From NCBI GenBank assembly GCA_016191845.1, contig JACPVF010000011.1, forward strand, positions 186,001 through 250,000: DNA of 64,000 nucleotides, given 5' to 3'. The position numbers and the translations under genes are program-made. Below are positions 1 through 8,019 of this stretch, in pieces. How positions within the stretch are numbered: the first letter of the stretch is position 1; each line of letters opens with the position of its first letter. The notes beneath the pieces are model-generated. The model was given only the letters and a program-made list of their open reading frames with translations. It searched no databases and was not told where the DNA came from. Origin of the DNA: Chloroflexota bacterium. GTDB taxonomy: Bacteria > Chloroflexota > Anaerolineae > Anaerolineales > Villigracilaceae.

Positions 1-2451
1 GCGGGCAAATCGTCGCTGCTCGACGCCATCACCTGGGCGATCTTCGGGCAGGCGCGCAAACGCGACGACTCGCTGGTCAACTTGCAATCGAAGGCCGCCG
101 AGGTGGCGCTGACCTTCAGTTACGAGAACAACGTCTATCGCATCCAGCGCACGCTGCCGAGGGGCAAGACCACCATCCTCGAATTTCAGGTGGCCGACGG
201 CGAGTCCTGGCGGCCGCTGACCGAAAAGACGCGCAGCGAAACCGAGGCGCGCATCCGCCAGACTCTGCGGCTGGATTACGATACCTTCGTCAATGCCTCG
301 TTCTTTTTGCAAGGCAAGGCCGACGAATTCACCCAGAAAAAGGCCAGCGAGCGCAAGGCCGTGCTAGGCTCGATCCTCGGGCTGGAAATGTGGGAGACCT
401 ACCGCGAGCGCACTGCCGAACGACGCAAGGCCATCGAGCACGAAGTGAGCGAAATCGAAGGCCGCGTCGCCGAGATCGACGCCGAACTGGCCGAGGAGGA
501 ACCGCGCAAAGCGCGCCTGGCCGAACTCGACACGCAACTGAAAACCCTGACCTCGCTGCGCGCGACGCAAGAAGCCGCGCTGGAAAACATCAAGCGGACC
601 TCCGCTTCGCTGGCCGAACAACGCCGACTGGCGGATACCCTCTCGGCGGCCCTGACCCGCTCGCAAAACGGCCTGTCTGGACTTCAGGCCCGTCTCGCCG
701 CCAAAGAAGCGGATGCCTCCACCTATGCGGATCTCGTCAACCGCGCCGATCAGGTCGAGTCCGCGTACCAGGCCTGGCAGTCGGCCCGCGCCGAGGTCGC
801 CCGCCTGGACGGGGTGGCGGCCCAATTCCGGGAGCATGATGAGAAACGTCAGCCCCTGCTGCGCGAGATCGAAGCGGAGAAGGCCAGGCTGGAACAGGAA
901 TTAACGTCGCTGACGGAACAGTCAGAGGCGGTGCAGGCCCAATTTGCAACAGCCGAAGAGCTGAAAAACAAAATTTCCGCCGCCCAATCCGCGTTGGAGG
1001 AAATCACCTTCAAGCTGACTACGCGCAAAGAGATCGAATCTCAACTCCAGGCGGGGCGCGAGAGGCAGGCGGAGCTCAAGGCGGAGAACGAGGCGCTCAA
1101 GGTCCAGATGGACGAGATGAAGACGCGCATCGACCGCCTAGAAGAAACCGAAGGCGCGGAATGTCCGCTGTGCGGCCAGCCGCTGACCGCCGATCACCGC
1201 CTGCAAACCATCGAGCAGTTGAAGCAGGACGGCAAGGGCTCGGGCGACCGCTATCGCGCCAACCAGGTCGAGATCAAGGATCTGACCGAGCGCGTCAAGG
1301 CCGATGAGGCCCGCATCACATCCCTCTCCTCCGCCGAGCGCGAACAATTGGCCGCGTCCAACAGCGTCTCGCAGTTGACGGAACGGCTGGAGGCGCTGGA
1401 ACGTCAATACCAGGAATGGGAGCAGACAGGCGCGAAGCGCTTGAAGGAAGTGACCAAGATCCTGGAAAGTGGCAAGTATGCCGTCGAGGCCCACAAGGCG
1501 CTGGCCAAGCTCGACAAGGAACTGGCACGGCTGGGCTACGACCCGTCGGCGCACGAGGCGGCCCGTCAGGCGGAGGTAAGTCAGCGCGAGGCGGAAGGTC
1601 AACACCTGAACCTTGAAAAAGCCAAAGCGGCGTTGAAACCCATCGAGGATGAGATCGCCAACTTGAGATCGGAAATCGGGAGTCGGGAAACGGAGATCGG
1701 AGCGCAGCAAGCCGACTATGAGCGTGTCGCGTCGGCGCTGGCGGCGGCCGAGGCCCAATCTCCCAGCCTGGACCAGGCCGAGCGCGAGTACTTCCGCCTG
1801 CGCGAACAGGAGAACCAGGCCCGCGACGAGATGGTGGCCGCCCGTCAAAAAGTGGACGTATTGGCCTCGCAGCGCGCGCGCAAAGTGGACCTGCTGACTC
1901 AACGCGAGGAACTTCAGCACAACATCGTGCGCCATAAGACGATCGAGCGCGCCTTTGGCAAGGACGGCGTCCCCGCCCTGCTGATCGAGCAGGCCCTGCC
2001 GCAGATCGAGGAGCGCGCCAACGACCTGCTCGACCGCCTGAGCGACGGCCAGATGAGCATCCGCTTCGTGACGCAGGCAGAGTACAAGGACAAGAAGCGC
2101 GAGGACCTGCGCGAGACGCTCGACATCCAGATCAGCGACGGGGCAGGCCTGCGCGATTACGAAATGTACTCGGGCGGAGAGGCCTTCCGCGTCAACTTCG
2201 CCATCCGCCTGGCGCTCTCGGAGGTGCTGGCCCAACGCAAGGGTGCGCGCCTGCAAACCCTGGTCATCGACGAAGGCTTCGGCTCGCAGGACGCCCAGGG
2301 ACGTCAGCGCCTGATCGAGGCCATCAACACGGTCAAGCCTGATTTCGCGAAGATCCTGGTCATCACACACCTGGATGAATTGAAGGACGCCTTCCCGACG
2401 CGCATCGAGATCGAAAAGACGGATGGAGGGAGTCAGGTGATGATGAGGTAG
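1..2451 (+). CDS. sbcC: SbcC/Rad50-type exonuclease subunit (5' end outside window)
   Basis: This is the large ATPase subunit of the SbcCD (Rad50-Mre11-like) nuclease, which processes DNA ends and hairpins in the cytoplasm. The frame is open from base 1, so the N-terminus lies upstream; the first codons read AGKSSLLDA, the end of the Walker A loop. A long charged coiled coil follows, broken by a zinc hook CPLCGQPL near the middle (about 1162-1185). A second coiled coil leads to the ABC signature YSGGEAFR (about 2167) and Walker B LVIDEGFGSQD (about 2263). The C-terminus is complete at a TAG stop. SbcD is expected just upstream but is not visible. Confidence 0.9.
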   Translation, partial: AGKSSLLDAITWAIFGQARKRDDSLVNLQSKAAEVALTFSYENNVYRIQRTLPRGKTTILEFQVADGESWRPLTEKTRSETEARIRQTLRLDYDTFVNASFFLQGKADEFTQKKASERKAVLGSILGLEMWETYRERTAERRKAIEHEVSEIEGRVAEIDAELAEEEPRKARLAELDTQLKTLTSLRATQEAALENIKRTSASLAEQRRLADTLSAALTRSQNGLSGLQARLAAKEADASTYADLVNRADQVESAYQAWQSARAEVARLDGVAAQFREHDEKRQPLLREIEAEKARLEQELTSLTEQSEAVQAQFATAEELKNKISAAQSALEEITFKLTTRKEIESQLQAGRERQAELKAENEALKVQMDEMKTRIDRLEETEGAECPLCGQPLTADHRLQTIEQLKQDGKGSGDRYRANQVEIKDLTERVKADEARITSLSSAEREQLAASNSVSQLTERLEALERQYQEWEQTGAKRLKEVTKILESGKYAVEAHKALAKLDKELARLGYDPSAHEAARQAEVSQREAEGQHLNLEKAKAALKPIEDEIANLRSEIGSRETEIGAQQADYERVASALAAAEAQSPSLDQAEREYFRLREQENQARDEMVAARQKVDVLASQRARKVDLLTQREELQHNIVRHKTIERAFGKDGVPALLIEQALPQIEERANDLLDRLSDGQMSIRFVTQAEYKDKKREDLRETLDIQISDGAGLRDYEMYSGGEAFRVNFAIRLALSEVLAQRKGARLQTLVIDEGFGSQDAQGRQRLIEAINTVKPDFAKILVITHLDELKDAFPTRIEIEKTDGGSQVMMR

Positions 2452-2527
2452 GGGGATGGCAAGTGGAAAGTGGTGATTCACAAAGCCTTGCGAAAGTTTG
2501 AAATAGAACCAACTTAAGGAGGTTATC

Positions 2528-2991
2528 TTGGAATCGACCTGGAAATACATTGTGGGGCTTTTGGCCGCTGTAGTGATCATTTTTGTGTCCATCATGTCAC
2601 CTCTTGGAAAAGCATTGATATTAAATTTCAATCGCTCAAAATGGGAAGGACAAAATATTACTCACTACCGCTTTAAATTAGACATCATATGCCTGTGCCC
2701 ATTTCAGGATAGTATTCCTATGACCATTGAAGTCAGGGGTGGTCAAATCGTTTCTGTGAAAGACATAAATGGAATGGATCTCGATAAACACGATCTCAAA
2801 GTTTTCGAGCGAGCGGGCACTATCGAAAGATTATTTGACATTGCCAAAGAATCATATCAAAAGCATTCTCGGCAAGCGTGTCTTATAACGCTGAAATGGG
2901 TTTTCCTGACAGCATCGAATCTGATTGGGATGAGAACGTGTATGATGATGAGATAACTTACAAAGTCAGCGAGTTTGAAGTTTTGCCCTGA
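2528..2991 (+). pseudogene. Frameshifted DUF6174-type protein
   Basis: A membrane-anchored paralogue of the lipoprotein at 7502-7951. The start is TTG at 2528, with AAGGAGG five bases upstream and an N-terminal membrane segment. The shared core (THYRF, then a short Cys-x-Cys stretch, then IEVRGGQIVS) is intact to about 2875. The frame from the TTG then runs into an unrelated tail ending at 2956. Reading one frame over from about 2878 gives VSYNAEMGFPDSI and ends in SEFEVLP with a stop at 2989-2991, matching the family C-terminus (VSNFEVLK in the paralogue). One base appears to be missing between about 2873 and 2880. A sequencing error cannot be excluded. GC is lower than in the neighbours. 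The family's function is not established. Confidence 0.75.
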
Positions 2992-3059
2992 ATTAGTCAC
3001 CGCGCAGAAATAGGAATCAAACACGTAATGGATATCGCGGGGTAGTCGTCTTCATTATT

Positions 3060-4238
3060 ATGCTTCCACTTATCATTTCCACCCTCGTCTTCCTGATTGG
3101 CGTCGCCATCATTTATTGGCTGCACAATCAATATCATCTCGACATCATTGTCGAGCCTGTTCCTTCGACTACGCTCAGGGCGAAAGGGGCGGCTCCGCTG
3201 ATCTCGGTCTGCATCCCCGCGCGGAATGAGGAGCGCAATATCGGCAGGTGTGTCGAGGCAGTGCTGGCGCAGGATTATCCCAACTTCGAGGTCATCGTGC
3301 TGGATGACCGTTCGACGGATGCCACGCCTGGGGTTCTTCGTGACTTCGCGGTTCAGAACGACAGATTAAAAGTATTGCAAGGCGCGGACCTGCCCGCAGG
3401 CTGGGCGGGCAAGCCTCATGCGTTACATCAAACGACAAAAGTGGCACGCGGCGAGTGGTTGTGCTTCATCGATGCGGATACCTTCCTCGTGCCGCAAGCC
3501 TTGTCCGCAACGTATGCCAAGGCGGTCGAGACCCGCGCCGACATGCTGACCCTGATGACCTTCCAAATCCTGGGCTCGTTCTGGGAAAAGGCAGTCATGC
3601 CGCTGGTGATGACGGCGCTTTCGGTGGGATTCTCGCCGCGCAAGGTCAACGACCCGTCCACGCGGGATGCCATTGCCAACGGACAGTTCATCTTCATCAA
3701 GCGGACGGTCTACGGCGCCATCGGCGGACATGAACGCGTCAAAGACCAGATCGTGGAGGATAAGGCCATCTCCGAACAGGTCAAGTGGAATGGCTATCGC
3801 CTGGTGGTGGCCGACGGGATGCAGGTGGCCAGCACGCGCATGTACACGTCCCTGCCCGAGATGTGGGAAGGCTGGACCAAAAACATCTACCTCGGTCTGT
3901 CGGACCATCCGTCCATGCTGCTATTGGGCGCCTTCGGTGCGACACTGGCCGTGCTGGCGGCGCTGGCCCTGCCCGCCTGGCCCCTGCTCGGGCTGACGTG
4001 GCTGCTCAACGGCGGCGGGTGGCAGGCAGCGGCCGTGATGGCAGAGTCGGCCCTCTTGTGGGCGTACCTGCTCAGGGTCCGCGCTGGGGTGGCGCAGAAG
4101 ATGAAAATCTCGGGCTGGTGGGCGCTGTCCACACCGTTGGGGGCGGGTGTCTTCGCCGCCATGATGCTCACCTCCGCGTGGAAGGTGTTATCGGGCCAGG
4201 GGGTGACATGGAAGGGCCGCGTGTATTCCAAGAAGTGA
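3060..4238 (+). CDS. Family 2 membrane glycosyltransferase
   Basis: A processive-type or lipid-linked GT-A glycosyltransferase, predicted to be membrane bound. An N-terminal membrane helix (residues 3-22) precedes the GT2 domain. Visible motifs are the nucleotide-binding start SVCIPARNEERN (about 49-60), LDDRSTD (81-87), the metal-binding DAD (138-140) and an acceptor-site ED in IVEDKAIS (about 233). Two or three hydrophobic helices follow from about residue 285. The layout resembles hopanoid or carotenoid-associated glycosyltransferases (HpnB/CrtQ-like), but no hopanoid or carotenoid gene is adjacent, so the substrate is unknown. The ATG has no strong Shine-Dalgarno. The gene ends just before a strong terminator and appears to be a single unit. 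Confidence 0.75.
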   Translation: MLPLIISTLVFLIGVAIIYWLHNQYHLDIIVEPVPSTTLRAKGAAPLISVCIPARNEERNIGRCVEAVLAQDYPNFEVIVLDDRSTDATPGVLRDFAVQNDRLKVLQGADLPAGWAGKPHALHQTTKVARGEWLCFIDADTFLVPQALSATYAKAVETRADMLTLMTFQILGSFWEKAVMPLVMTALSVGFSPRKVNDPSTRDAIANGQFIFIKRTVYGAIGGHERVKDQIVEDKAISEQVKWNGYRLVVADGMQVASTRMYTSLPEMWEGWTKNIYLGLSDHPSMLLLGAFGATLAVLAALALPAWPLLGLTWLLNGGGWQAAAVMAESALLWAYLLRVRAGVAQKMKISGWWALSTPLGAGVFAAMMLTSAWKVLSGQGVTWKGRVYSKK

Positions 4239-4240
4239 CG

Positions 4241-4279
4241 AAACTCCCTTCGCTGGCTTTGCGAAGGGAGTTTTCTTTT
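4241..4279 (+). terminator. Rho-independent terminator after the glycosyltransferase gene
   Basis: A stem of AACTCCCTTCGC and its complement with a seven-base loop is followed by TTTTCTTTT. It separates the glycosyltransferase from the copper genes that start just downstream. Confidence 0.85.
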
Positions 4280-4281
4280 GC

Positions 4282-4334
4282 TTGACAATCTTTATCGCAT
4301 TTGTTATATTTTGGTTTATTCTGATAAATATAAC
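4282..4334 (+). promoter_or_regulatory. Promoter with nested operator-like palindromes
   Basis: TTGACA (4282-4287) and TATATT (4305-4310) are separated by 17 bp, close to the consensus for the main sigma factor. Two nested inverted repeats overlap the -10 and likely start site: GTTATATTT (4303-4311) with AAATATAAC (4326-4334), and inside them TTTAT-TCTG-ATAAA (4315-4328). This is a natural place for a repressor to bind, probably the DeoR-type HTH protein encoded 13 bp downstream, which is inference. Confidence 0.75.
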
Positions 4335-4346
4335 AAAAGGTAACAC

Positions 4347-4898
4347 ATGCCCCACTCCGCCAGCCGCGAACAGAAAATCCTCGAAGTCCTGAAAACCCAG
4401 GGCAGCGCGTCCATCCAGGAATTGACCGAAGCCTTGGGCGTTTCGGCAATGACCGTACATCGCGACTTGAACCGCATGGCGGCGGCGGGGTCGATCCAGA
4501 AAACACACGGGGGCGTGTCGCTGGCGACAGGCTCGACAAGCGGATGCTCCATGTGCGGCAAGCCCATCCACGAGCGGACCGTCTTCCTGTTCCACCTGCC
4601 CAGCGGCGAACAGCGCCGCGCCTGCTGTGCCCACTGCGGCCTGATGCTGCAACAAGGTACCCCAGGCGCCAGCCACGCCATGACCGCCGATTTCCTGCAC
4701 GGACACATGGTCAGTACGGGGCAGGCGATCTTTTTGCTCGGGGGTGAACTGACGGTCTGCTGTGTGCCGAGTGTGTTGAGTTTCGGTTCTTACGCCGGGG
4801 CGGAACGCTTCCAAAAGGGATTCGGCGGACGGCTGGCAAATTTGCAGGAAGCCATGCATTTCCTACAGGAGAGCATGCCCACCAGCCCTTCTGCATAA
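4347..4898 (+). CDS. DeoR-type HTH regulator fused to a NosL-like domain
   Basis: A two-domain protein of 183 residues. Residues 7-58 are a DeoR-type winged helix (QKILEVLKTQGSASIQEL, GVSAMTVHRDL, then the wing IQKTHGGV). DeoR proteins normally continue into a sugar-phosphate sensor. Here the rest (about 65-175) resembles NosL, the copper-binding accessory lipoprotein of nitrous oxide reductase: CSMCG at 67-71, further cysteines in CCAHC (93-97) and CC (138-139), an aspartate-containing TADFLHG, a hydrophobic AIFLLGG, and a C-terminal RFQKGFGGRL. There is no signal peptide, so the protein should stay in the cytoplasm. It is followed 26 bp later by a PCu(A)C copper chaperone. I infer a metal- or copper-responsive repressor of its own small operon. 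The fold assignment of the second half is by eye. Confidence 0.7.
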   Translation: MPHSASREQKILEVLKTQGSASIQELTEALGVSAMTVHRDLNRMAAAGSIQKTHGGVSLATGSTSGCSMCGKPIHERTVFLFHLPSGEQRRACCAHCGLMLQQGTPGASHAMTADFLHGHMVSTGQAIFLLGGELTVCCVPSVLSFGSYAGAERFQKGFGGRLANLQEAMHFLQESMPTSPSA

Positions 4899-4924
4899 GC
4901 TTCCAAAATAACCAAAGGAGAACC

Positions 4925-5386
4925 ATGAAGAAATTTTTGATGTTTGCCCTGGCGGGCATGTTGTTGTTGAGTGCCTGCGGGGCAAGCGGAGGCGAAGTGA
5001 TCGAAGCTCATGACCCGTGGGCGCGGCCCGCCATGAAAGGTGAGAACAGCGCCATTTATCTGCTTCTCCACAACCACACCGCCGAGGACGATGAACTGGT
5101 CAGCGTTTCGAGCGACGTGGCAGCTAGCGTGGAACTGCACGAGAGCAAAATGGTGGAAGGCAGCGACATGATGGAGATGACGCCCGTGGCGTCCGTACCC
5201 CTGCCCGCCGACGGCGAGGTGGAATTCAAGCCGGGCGGCCTGCACATCATGCTGTTCGGCCTGAACCGTGACCTAAAGGTGGGCGACCAGTTCGACATCA
5301 CCCTGACCTTCAAAAGCGGCCTGATCCTCAAAGTGACCGTCCCCGTCATGGAAAACATGGACGACACCCACATGGACGGCATGTAG
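4925..5386 (+). CDS. PCu(A)C-type copper chaperone lipoprotein
   Basis: A periplasm- or surface-facing copper(I) chaperone of the PCuAC (DUF461) family, which delivers copper to cuproenzymes such as the CuA site of cytochrome oxidase. A signal peptide ending LLLSAC gives a lipid-anchored Cys at about residue 18. The family ligands are visible: a His-Met stretch (VELHESKMVEG, then MMEM) and a second His-Met pair in GGLHIMLFG, in the usual H-M...H-x-M order. The C-terminal tail MDDTHMDGM is also Met/His-rich. The start has AAAGGAG at good spacing. It is probably cotranscribed with the HTH-NosL gene, and a terminator follows. Confidence 0.85.
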   Translation: MKKFLMFALAGMLLLSACGASGGEVIEAHDPWARPAMKGENSAIYLLLHNHTAEDDELVSVSSDVAASVELHESKMVEGSDMMEMTPVASVPLPADGEVEFKPGGLHIMLFGLNRDLKVGDQFDITLTFKSGLILKVTVPVMENMDDTHMDGM

Positions 5387-5408
5387 TCTCTCCCCTTATC
5401 CATTCAAT

Positions 5409-5437
5409 CCCCATCCTTTTGCAGGATGGGGATTTTT
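5409..5437 (+). terminator. Rho-independent terminator
   Basis: CCCCATCC and GGATGGGG form an 8-bp stem around a TTTTGCA loop, followed by ATTTTTT. It closes the copper operon before the nrf promoter. Confidence 0.85.
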
Positions 5438-5449
5438 TGATTCCCCATT

Positions 5450-5491
5450 TTGTGACTAAAGTCACAACAAATACGACAAATTCTATATAAA
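5450..5491 (+). promoter_or_regulatory. CRP/FNR-family operator and -10 upstream of nrfHA
   Basis: TTGTGACTAAAGTCACAA (5450-5467) has perfect TTGTGA/TCACAA half-sites six bases apart. This is the consensus described for the anaerobic nitrogen-oxide regulator HcpR, and it also fits CRP. A TATAAA at 5486-5491 would put transcription start near 5498 and the palindrome centre near -40, the usual position for a class II activator that replaces the -35 contact. No regulator gene of this family is in the window, so which protein binds is open. Confidence 0.7.
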
Positions 5492-5531
5492 ATTAGAGCA
5501 GGATTAATATTCAATTCCGTAAAGGTGCCGC

Positions 5532-6020
5532 ATGTCCAAAATCCCGATCTTCATCGCCATTGCCGCCGCAGCGATCGCCCTGGGGGTCTTCGTCCTGGTG
5601 ACCGATGCGCCCGCCTATGCGGGTACTGCTTCGGAAACCTGCAACAACTGCCACGTAATGGAACCCATGTACGAGAACTACTATCACGCCGCCCACCAGC
5701 GCGCGGCCGAGTGTGCCGACTGTCACCTGCCCCATCAGAACGTCATCGCCTACTACATCGAAAAGGGACGCCAGGGCGCGCATGATGTGTACGTCTTCAG
5801 CCTCGGCAAGACGCCCGAGGTGATCCGTGCCAATGAGCACTCGCAGGAGATCATCCAGTCGAACTGCATCCGCTGCCACCAGCAGACGGTCGAGACCATC
5901 ACGATGGGCGCCCAACCCTTCGACCGTCAGTGCTGGGACTGTCACCGCAACGTGGCCCACGGTCCGCGCGGACTCTCGAATACCCCCTATCAGGACTCCA
6001 CTCTCTATCCCATCAAATAG
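5532..6020 (+). CDS. nrfH: NrfH, tetraheme quinol dehydrogenase of the nitrite reductase complex
   Basis: Membrane-anchored NapC/NirT-type cytochrome c that oxidises quinol and passes electrons to NrfA. An uncleaved N-terminal helix (about residues 4-24) anchors it. Four heme sites are present in 162 residues: CNNCH, CADCH, CIRCH and CWDCH, the number and spacing expected for NrfH. The early CNNCHVMEPMYE resembles the region of NrfH that supplies the unusual methionine heme ligand. The start has AAAGGTG upstream. nrfA follows after 12 bp, the standard nrfHA operon of anaerobes that make ammonium from nitrite. Confidence 0.93.
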   Translation: MSKIPIFIAIAAAAIALGVFVLVTDAPAYAGTASETCNNCHVMEPMYENYYHAAHQRAAECADCHLPHQNVIAYYIEKGRQGAHDVYVFSLGKTPEVIRANEHSQEIIQSNCIRCHQQTVETITMGAQPFDRQCWDCHRNVAHGPRGLSNTPYQDSTLYPIK

Positions 6021-6032
6021 GAGAATGCATCC

Positions 6033-7391
6033 ATGAAACGCTATACCACCTTAATCCTTGTCGGCATCATCGTATTGCTGGCCGCCGTGTTGACGGGGGT
6101 GCTGGTCTTCATCAAGAGCCAGCCCACCCAGGAACGTGCCGTGGCCCCCATCGTCGAGATTCAACCGATGGAACCCGATTCCTCGAAGTGGGGCATCAAC
6201 TTCCCCAACCAGTGGAACTCGCTCCAAAAGACCGCTACCAACAACATCGACACCACCTATGGCGGCTCGTCCAAGTTCTCGTGGCTGGAACGTGATCCGC
6301 GACAGAAGATCCTCTTCGCGGGCTATCCTTTCAGCAAGGAATATAACGACGACCGTGGTCACATGAACGCGCTGGAGGATGTCCGCAGCACCAAGCGTCT
6401 GAACCTGAACGACGAGGATCCCAAACACACACCCGCCACCTGCTATTCCTGCAAGAGTTCCAACAACCCTGGCTTGTGGGCTGATATGGGCATGGCCACC
6501 TTCGACGCCATGACCTTCAACGAGATGACGCCCAACATCCAGGAACCCATCGGCTGCGCCAACTGCCACGAAGCGGGCACCATGCGTCTGATCGTCACCA
6601 ACCCCGCGCTCGATGAGGCCCTCAAGGCCCAGGGCAAGGACTGGCATGACTTCACCCGCCAGGAGATGCGTTCGCTGGTATGCGCCAACTGCCACGTCGA
6701 GTATTATTTCGCGGGCCCCGACAAATACCTGACCTTCCCGTGGGCCAATGGTACACGCATCGACCAGATTGTCTCGTATTATGAAGAGAATGGTTTCAAG
6801 GATTGGGAGTATCCTGAGACGGGCACGCCCATGCTCAAGGCCCAGCATCCCGATTACGAGACCTACACCGCGGGCTCCACGCACTACAACGCGGGCGTGG
6901 CCTGCGCCGACTGCCACATGCCCTACGTGCGTGATGGCGCTTCGAAGTACTCCATGCATGACGTCCACTCGCCGCTGCTCAACCCTGAGCTGGCCTGTGG
7001 GCAGTGCCATAGCGACACCGATGCCGTGGTGCGCCGCGTCAACCTGATCCAGCAGCAGGTGTTCACCACCAAGCAGTCCACCGAGGATGCCGTCATCGAC
7101 GCGATCACCGCACTCAAGGCTGCGGCCGCCAACCCCAACGCCGACCAGGACCTGCTCACCCAGGCCCGCAACCTGCATCGCAAGGCCCAGTTCATGTGGG
7201 ACTTCGTCTCCGCCGAGAACAGCATGGGCTTCCACAACCCTGAGTACACGCTCAAGATCCTGGCCGATGCCACCAACCTGGCCCGCCAGGCCCAAATGCT
7301 GGCCGCGCAATCGGTCAACGATCCGAGCCTGCTCACCACGGGTGCCTACTATACCCAGACGGGCGCCCCCCTGCCCACGCCCATTCCCTAA
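6033..7391 (+). CDS. nrfA: NrfA, ammonia-forming cytochrome c nitrite reductase
   Basis: Periplasm-side pentaheme enzyme that reduces nitrite to ammonium with six electrons. An N-terminal hydrophobic segment (7-26) is a signal or anchor. The catalytic heme has the diagnostic CXXCK motif (CYSCK, about 137-141), with lysine as proximal ligand. Four CXXCH sites follow: CANCH (about 175), CANCH with the active-site tyrosine stretch VEYYF next to it, CADCH and CGQCH. Its 452 residues are slightly short but within the family range. Downstream is a perfect-stem terminator, so nrfHA forms a two-gene operon driven from about 5450. Confidence 0.95.
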   Translation: MKRYTTLILVGIIVLLAAVLTGVLVFIKSQPTQERAVAPIVEIQPMEPDSSKWGINFPNQWNSLQKTATNNIDTTYGGSSKFSWLERDPRQKILFAGYPFSKEYNDDRGHMNALEDVRSTKRLNLNDEDPKHTPATCYSCKSSNNPGLWADMGMATFDAMTFNEMTPNIQEPIGCANCHEAGTMRLIVTNPALDEALKAQGKDWHDFTRQEMRSLVCANCHVEYYFAGPDKYLTFPWANGTRIDQIVSYYEENGFKDWEYPETGTPMLKAQHPDYETYTAGSTHYNAGVACADCHMPYVRDGASKYSMHDVHSPLLNPELACGQCHSDTDAVVRRVNLIQQQVFTTKQSTEDAVIDAITALKAAAANPNADQDLLTQARNLHRKAQFMWDFVSAENSMGFHNPEYTLKILADATNLARQAQMLAAQSVNDPSLLTTGAYYTQTGAPLPTPIP

Positions 7392-7408
7392 GCGTTTCGG
7401 ACTTTCAC

Positions 7409-7445
7409 AAACTGGCGCAGACCTTGGTCTGCGCCAGTTTTTTTT
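7409..7445 (+). terminator. Rho-independent terminator after nrfA
   Basis: A perfect 15-bp inverted repeat (AAACTGGCGCAGACC and complement, two-base centre) runs straight into a T tract. Confidence 0.92.
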
Positions 7446-7501
7446 AAAAGCGGGGAACATTATGGCCAAACTTGTCGTCCTGCCCGCATAGGAGATACGC
7501 C

Positions 7502-7951
7502 ATGAGAAAAATCATCTTTATCGTTTTAGCCATCGCCATGACCGCCTGCGCCATCGGCGCAAAAAACGACCTGGCCGCCAATCAACAAAAATGGCAGACC
7601 AGCGGCGTGACCCATTACCGCTTCGATCTCGACGTCATCTGCTTCTGCGCCTTCCGTGATCGGATGCCGCTGCACATCGAGGTCAAGGATGGACAGGTCG
7701 TCTCGATGACCTACGCCGATGGGACCGCAATCCCCGCCGATGACCCGATCCATGAGACCTTCGACCGCTACGCCACCTTCGACGCCCTTTTTGCGGACCT
7801 TCAGTCTGGTCCCGCTTCACAGGCCGAAGAGGTCACGATCCAATACGATCCCACCTACGGCTTCCCCAGCGACGTCAACATTGACCAGATCAAGGCTGCC
7901 ATGGATGACGAGCTACATTTGACGGTGTCGAATTTCGAGGTATTGAAGTAA
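7502..7951 (+). CDS. DUF6174-type lipoprotein
   Basis: A 149-residue secreted lipoprotein of unknown function. The signal peptide MRKIIFIVLAIAMTAC has a lipobox Cys at residue 16. The mature part carries the features shared with the broken copy at 2528: WQTSGVTHYRFDLDVICFCAF, then IEVKDGQVVS, a YDPTYGFPSDV turn and a C-terminal VSNFEVLK. A GGAGA ribosome site at 7491 and ATG at 7502 choose this start over an upstream in-frame codon that lies inside the nrfA terminator region. It has its own downstream terminator. The paralogous pair flanks the copper/nitrite block, but no functional link is shown. Confidence 0.75.
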   Translation: MRKIIFIVLAIAMTACAIGAKNDLAANQQKWQTSGVTHYRFDLDVICFCAFRDRMPLHIEVKDGQVVSMTYADGTAIPADDPIHETFDRYATFDALFADLQSGPASQAEEVTIQYDPTYGFPSDVNIDQIKAAMDDELHLTVSNFEVLK

Positions 7952-7984
7952 ATTAATTTCGCCCTGAGCGGAGTAATCCAACAT

Positions 7985-8014
7985 AAGAGGTCGCGCTGAT
8001 TAGCGCGACCTCTT
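7985..8014. terminator. Bidirectional terminator
   Basis: AAGAGGTCGCGCT and its complement form a 13-bp stem with loop GATT between two converging genes. The stem starts and ends in A/T-rich sequence, so it can serve both strands. Confidence 0.8.
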
Positions 8015-8019
8015 ATTAT

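Noticed and set aside
1138-2631. Long open frame on the minus strand opposite sbcC
   Set aside because: GC-rich shadow of a certain gene (SbcC motifs on the plus strand), with no recognisable domain.
6051-7469. 472-codon minus-strand frame opposite nrfA
   Set aside because: It is antisense to the five-heme NrfA frame and crosses the nrfA terminator.
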